From: Nosocomiicoccus ampullae
GTDB lineage: Bacteria > Bacillota > Bacilli > Staphylococcales > Salinicoccaceae
Assembly (NCBI RefSeq): GCF_019357495.1
Contig: NZ_CP079110.1
Location: 434,001 to 498,000 of the forward strand
Reading direction: 5' to 3'
Length of the DNA stretch: 64,000 nucleotides
This document shows, in pieces, positions 60,593-64,000 of this stretch. The position numbers and the translations under genes were made by a program. The first letter of the stretch is position 1. Each line of letters starts with the position of its first letter. Below the pieces are notes generated by a model. It had not been told where the DNA came from. It saw only the letters and a program-made list of their open reading frames with translations, and ran no database searches.

Positions 60593-60786
60593 TGTTATAC
60601 CCATCACTTCATGAATTAAAAGAAAACGAAGACTCAAAATATATGATTGTAATTATGGCAGCTAAACGCGCGAGAGAATTACAAGATCATCCAGAATACG
60701 CGGTATTCGAAGATTATAAATCTAAAAAAACAGTAGGTAAAGCGTTAGAAGAAATCGCGCATAGCCACGTTAAACGAATTAACTAA
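60592..60786 (+). CDS. rpoZ: RNA polymerase omega subunit
   Basis: Small subunit that helps fold beta-prime; 64 residues. YPSLHELKENEDSKYMIVIMAAKRARELQ is the conserved part, with AAKRARELQ the key helix. GGAGGC at 60577-60582 selects the ATG at 60592 over the longer frame that begins within gmk. A terminator follows. Confidence 0.93.
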
Positions 60787-60790
60787 TCGT

Positions 60791-60822
60791 AAGCTGACAA
60801 AGTATTTTGTCAGCTTTTCTTT
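60791..60822 (+). terminator. Terminator after rpoZ
   Basis: Stem AAGCTGACAAA / TTTGTCAGCTT with a four-base loop and an interrupted T-run. Confidence 0.8.
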
Positions 60823-60842
60823 ACTATTAGAGGTGAAAAATA

Positions 60843-62030
60843 ATGGCAAATATTTTAATAGGTGTTACTGGTGGTATCGCAAGTTACAAAGCAATTGACG
60901 CGACGAGTAAACTAACGCAACTTGGGCACGATGTTAGAGTTGTACTCACTGAAAACACACTTCAGTTCGTAACGCCACTTGCGTTTCAAGCAATTGGAAG
61001 AAATCACGTATATGTCGATACGTTTAAAGAAGAAAATCCTGCTGAAATATCACACATTAAACTCGGTGAGTGGGCAGATATTATTTTAATTTTACCCGCA
61101 ACCGCAAATACGATTGGAAAGCTTGCAAATGGCATTTACGACAACATGTTAACAAACGTCCTTGCCGCGAACAAAAAGCCAGTCATGATTATGCCTGCAA
61201 TGAATGTCAATATGCTGCATAAAAAAGCGACGCAGCGTAACATCGATACGTTAAAAAAAGATGGGTATCACTTTGTAGATAGTGAAACTGGATTTTTAGC
61301 GTGCGGGTATAACGCAGATGGTCGACTTGCGAAGTTAGAAACAGTCATTGAAGAAATGAACCGTATTTTATCACTGAATCAAGACTTAAAAGGAAAGCGT
61401 GTATTAATAACTGCTGGTCCGACACAAGAAAGAATTGATAGCGTTCGTTATTTAACAAATTATTCAAGTGGAAAAATGGGATATGCACTCGCTGAAGCGT
61501 TTAGTGAGCGAGGTGCAGATGTCACTTTAATTAGTGGACCGGTGAATTTAGACGTACCAAGCAGTGTAAATGTTTTAAATGTTGAATCGACTGAAGAAAT
61601 GTTTGAAGCAGTTAAAAATAATTTAAACAATGACATCGGTGTGTTTTCTGCAGCAGTTTCAGATTATACGCCAAAAACTGTTGCAGATAAAAAGCTTAAA
61701 AAAGATACTGATCAATTAGACATTATCGAGTTAAAAGAAACGACAGATATTTTAAAATATGTCGGTCATAATACTGACAATATGTACGTCGTAGGATTTG
61801 CTGCAGAAACAGACAATGTCGAAGAAAATGCTCTAAAAAAGTTAAAAAAGAAAAATATCGATGCAATTTGTTTAAATGACGTTTCAAACAAAGCAATCGG
61901 TATGAATAGCGACTATAACGAAATTACGATGTATTATAAAAATGGTGAACACACAAAGTTAAATTACGGTACAAAAATAGACATCGCACATTCAATTATC
62001 GACGAAATTAAAAAGCGAGTGGACGAATAA
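60843..62030 (+). CDS. coaBC: Bifunctional phosphopantothenoylcysteine decarboxylase/phosphopantothenate--cysteine ligase
   Basis: Two consecutive steps of coenzyme A synthesis; 395 residues. The CoaC flavoprotein half has GVTGGIASYKA, the catalytic histidine in AEISHIKLGEWAD and PAMNVNML. The CoaB ligase half starts near 180 with RVLITAGPTQERIDSVRYLTNYSSGKMGYALAEA. With coaD at 30019 this window holds three CoA steps. GAGGTG precedes the ATG; the stop overlaps priA by one base. Confidence 0.96.
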   Translation: MANILIGVTGGIASYKAIDATSKLTQLGHDVRVVLTENTLQFVTPLAFQAIGRNHVYVDTFKEENPAEISHIKLGEWADIILILPATANTIGKLANGIYDNMLTNVLAANKKPVMIMPAMNVNMLHKKATQRNIDTLKKDGYHFVDSETGFLACGYNADGRLAKLETVIEEMNRILSLNQDLKGKRVLITAGPTQERIDSVRYLTNYSSGKMGYALAEAFSERGADVTLISGPVNLDVPSSVNVLNVESTEEMFEAVKNNLNNDIGVFSAAVSDYTPKTVADKKLKKDTDQLDIIELKETTDILKYVGHNTDNMYVVGFAAETDNVEENALKKLKKKNIDAICLNDVSNKAIGMNSDYNEITMYYKNGEHTKLNYGTKIDIAHSIIDEIKKRVDE

Positions 62031-64000
62031 TGTACGCATCAGTCATCGTTCAAATTTCCAGTAAAAATGTCGACCGACTGTACACGTATAAAATCCCAGA
62101 TCATTTAAAAGATAAAATTCAACCAGGTTCTAGAGTATTTGTATCTTTTGGTCCACGGATGATTCAAGGGTTTGTCATTGAAGTCAGTCAACATACAGAT
62201 TTAGATCCATCAAAAATTAAAGAAATCCAAAAAGTTATGGATATCGAGCCCGTCTTAACAAAAGAACTGATTGAATTAAGTAAAAAACTCGCGGATTATT
62301 ACGTTGAGAGACATATTAAAGTTATTGAAGCGATACTTCCAGCAGCGTTAAAAATGAAATCAAAATCCGTGTTAAAACTGTCAAACGAAGCATCACTTGA
62401 AGCAGTGAATCAGTTTAAACAGTTTCATAACGATAAAATAAATGTTAAAAATTTAACGATGGATGATTTAAAGTTACTCATTCCGTTTATTAATAGTAAA
62501 GATATATACGAAGAAAAAGAATTTGAGCAGCATACAAAAATGAAAACACGTCGGGGTATTGAGTCAAATTATTTAGATGCGAGACCATCTAGTCGTGCAG
62601 TAAAACAGATCGAACTTCTTGAACTCGTTGAAAATAAAGGTCCGATGACGTACGAATCTATCGAAGAAGAAGGATACTCTATCGGCATTATCAATGCACT
62701 CGTAGACAAAGGTTTCTGTAAAAAAATCGATATATTAGTCGAACGTGATCCATTTGAAGGCCGCGTATTTTATGAAGATAAAAAGAAAGTACTGACTGAC
62801 GAACAAGCTCGTGCATTTAAAGCAATCAATCAGTCGATTCAAAATAACACGCACGAAACGTTTTTACTGCATGGAATTACAGGTAGTGGTAAAACTGAAG
62901 TTTATCTTCAAGTGATTGAAGAAGTGCTAAATCGCGGTGAAAATGCGATTATGATGGTACCTGAAATTGCACTCACCCCACAAATGGTCAACCGTTTTAA
63001 ATCAAGATTTGGTGATGATGTTGCAGTTATGCATTCGATGTTAAGTCACGGGGAACGGTACGATGAGTGGCGAAAAATTCGTGAAGGTCGTGCGAGAATT
63101 TCAATCGGTGCAAGAAGTAACGTATTCGCACCGTTTGATAATATTGGATGTATTATTATCGATGAAGAACATGAGTCGACATATAAACAAAACGAAAGAC
63201 CTTATTATCACGCAAGAGAAGTTGCGAAGTGGCGTGCGGAATACTTTAATTGTCCGTTAATATTAGGGTCCGCAACACCAAGTTTAGAATCATACGCGAG
63301 AAGTGAAGTAAACGTTTATAAACGTTTAGAGTTAACGAAACGTCCGACAAATCAAACACTCCCAACTCCAGAGATTGTGAGTATGTCTAAAGAACGTGAA
63401 GCAGGGAATACGTCGATTATTTCAAGAAATCTCGACATGAAAATACGTGATCGTATTGAAAAAGATGAACAAATGATTCTTTTATTAAACCGAAGAGGAT
63501 ATGCGAACTTTTTAGTCTGTCAAAACTGTGGACACGTCCCGATGTGCCCAAACTGTGATATTAGTTTAACGTATCATAAGTCTAACGCCTCACTCATGTG
63601 TCACTACTGTGCGTATGAAGAGCCAATGCCTCATGCATGTGGTGTATGTGGTGAACATGATTTAAGTTTAAGAGGTACAGGCACTCAGAAAATAGAAGAA
63701 GTGTTAAGGGACACATATAATGTCGATATTGTTAGAATGGATATTGACACGACGAGACAAAAAGGCGCACATGAAAAACTATTAAAACAGTTTGAAGAAG
63801 AATCTGTCCCGATCTTACTTGGAACACAGATGATTGCTAAAGGCTTAGACTTTAAAAACGTCACGCTCGTTGGTGTGTTAAACGCTGATACAATATTAAA
63901 CTTACCGGACTATAGGGCAAATGAACGAACGTTTCAACTGTTAACACAAGTATCAGGACGCGCAGGTCGTGGTGATATTAAAGGTGAAGTTGTATATCAG
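62030..64000 (+). CDS. priA: Primosomal protein N' (replication restart helicase PriA), 5' part
   Basis: DNA helicase that reloads the replisome at stalled forks; the first 657 codons are in the window and the frame is open to the right edge. The start MYASVIVQISSKNVDRLYTY is the DNA-binding domain. Walker A is HGITGSGKTEVYLQ, the helicase motif II is IIDEEHEST, and the zinc-binding insertion has the cysteine pairs CQNC, CPNC, CHYC and CGVC. The TAATG overlap couples it to coaBC. Confidence 0.95.
   Translation, partial: MYASVIVQISSKNVDRLYTYKIPDHLKDKIQPGSRVFVSFGPRMIQGFVIEVSQHTDLDPSKIKEIQKVMDIEPVLTKELIELSKKLADYYVERHIKVIEAILPAALKMKSKSVLKLSNEASLEAVNQFKQFHNDKINVKNLTMDDLKLLIPFINSKDIYEEKEFEQHTKMKTRRGIESNYLDARPSSRAVKQIELLELVENKGPMTYESIEEEGYSIGIINALVDKGFCKKIDILVERDPFEGRVFYEDKKKVLTDEQARAFKAINQSIQNNTHETFLLHGITGSGKTEVYLQVIEEVLNRGENAIMMVPEIALTPQMVNRFKSRFGDDVAVMHSMLSHGERYDEWRKIREGRARISIGARSNVFAPFDNIGCIIIDEEHESTYKQNERPYYHAREVAKWRAEYFNCPLILGSATPSLESYARSEVNVYKRLELTKRPTNQTLPTPEIVSMSKEREAGNTSIISRNLDMKIRDRIEKDEQMILLLNRRGYANFLVCQNCGHVPMCPNCDISLTYHKSNASLMCHYCAYEEPMPHACGVCGEHDLSLRGTGTQKIEEVLRDTYNVDIVRMDIDTTRQKGAHEKLLKQFEEESVPILLGTQMIAKGLDFKNVTLVGVLNADTILNLPDYRANERTFQLLTQVSGRAGRGDIKGEVVYQ

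Overview
This is a low-GC Gram-positive core chromosome segment from a member of the Bacillales. The gene order cydAB-ktrC-rnjA-rpoY-def-pdhABCD-UPF0223 and the later mraZ-to-ftsZ, ileS-lspA-rluD-pyr and rqcH-gmk-rpoZ-coaBC-priA blocks follow the Staphylococcus plan closely. Other features look more like Bacillus: a complete caa3 oxidase operon (ctaCDEF, ctaG) and a class 1B dihydroorotate dehydrogenase with its PyrK partner. My inference is a relative of Staphylococcus within or near the Staphylococcaceae (for example the Jeotgalicoccus/Salinicoccus/Nosocomiicoccus side), not Staphylococcus itself. I see no insertion sequence, prophage, CRISPR array, tRNA or rRNA. The density is high and almost every gene has a recognisable family.

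Layout. 1-2482: 3' part of cydA, cydB and the K+ channel regulator ktrC. 2521-4426 (minus): rnjA and rpoY behind a structured leader with a terminator. 4676-5494: a small unrecognised gene abutting def tail to tail. 5697-10530: pyruvate dehydrogenase operon. 10581-17766: small conserved genes, a BASS-family transporter, an inositol monophosphatase-family gene, typA and ylaN. 17778-26790: ftsW, then haem A synthesis (ctaA, ctaB) and the caa3 oxidase with assembly factors. 26839-32475: ricF, a glycerophosphodiesterase, ylbG, rsmD, coaD, tmcAL, DUF177 and rpmF. 32590-34167: bshC for bacillithiol. 34285-47499: the division and cell-wall (dcw) cluster plus pgeF, ylmE, sepF, yggT and ylmH. 47512-51876: T-box-controlled ileS, lspA, rluD. 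51886-57772: the pyrimidine operon with a PyrR-type attenuator. 58141-64000: rqcH, gmk, rpoZ, coaBC and the 5' part of priA.

The window carries two respiratory oxidases (cytochrome bd and caa3), their haem supply, and the entry of pyruvate carbon into acetyl-CoA. The dcw block makes and divides the wall, with MraZ boxes in front of it. The pyrimidine operon lacks the carbamoyl-phosphate synthase and uracil permease genes, so its first substrate must come from genes elsewhere. divIVA and pycA are also missing from the positions they hold in S. aureus.

The most unusual stretch is the 368-bp gap between the convergent ends of pyrE and rqcH. It holds nine copies of a 13-bp near-palindromic motif, most of them spaced by about 20 or 40 bp, that is by whole turns of the helix. 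Nothing in the genes around it explains this array.
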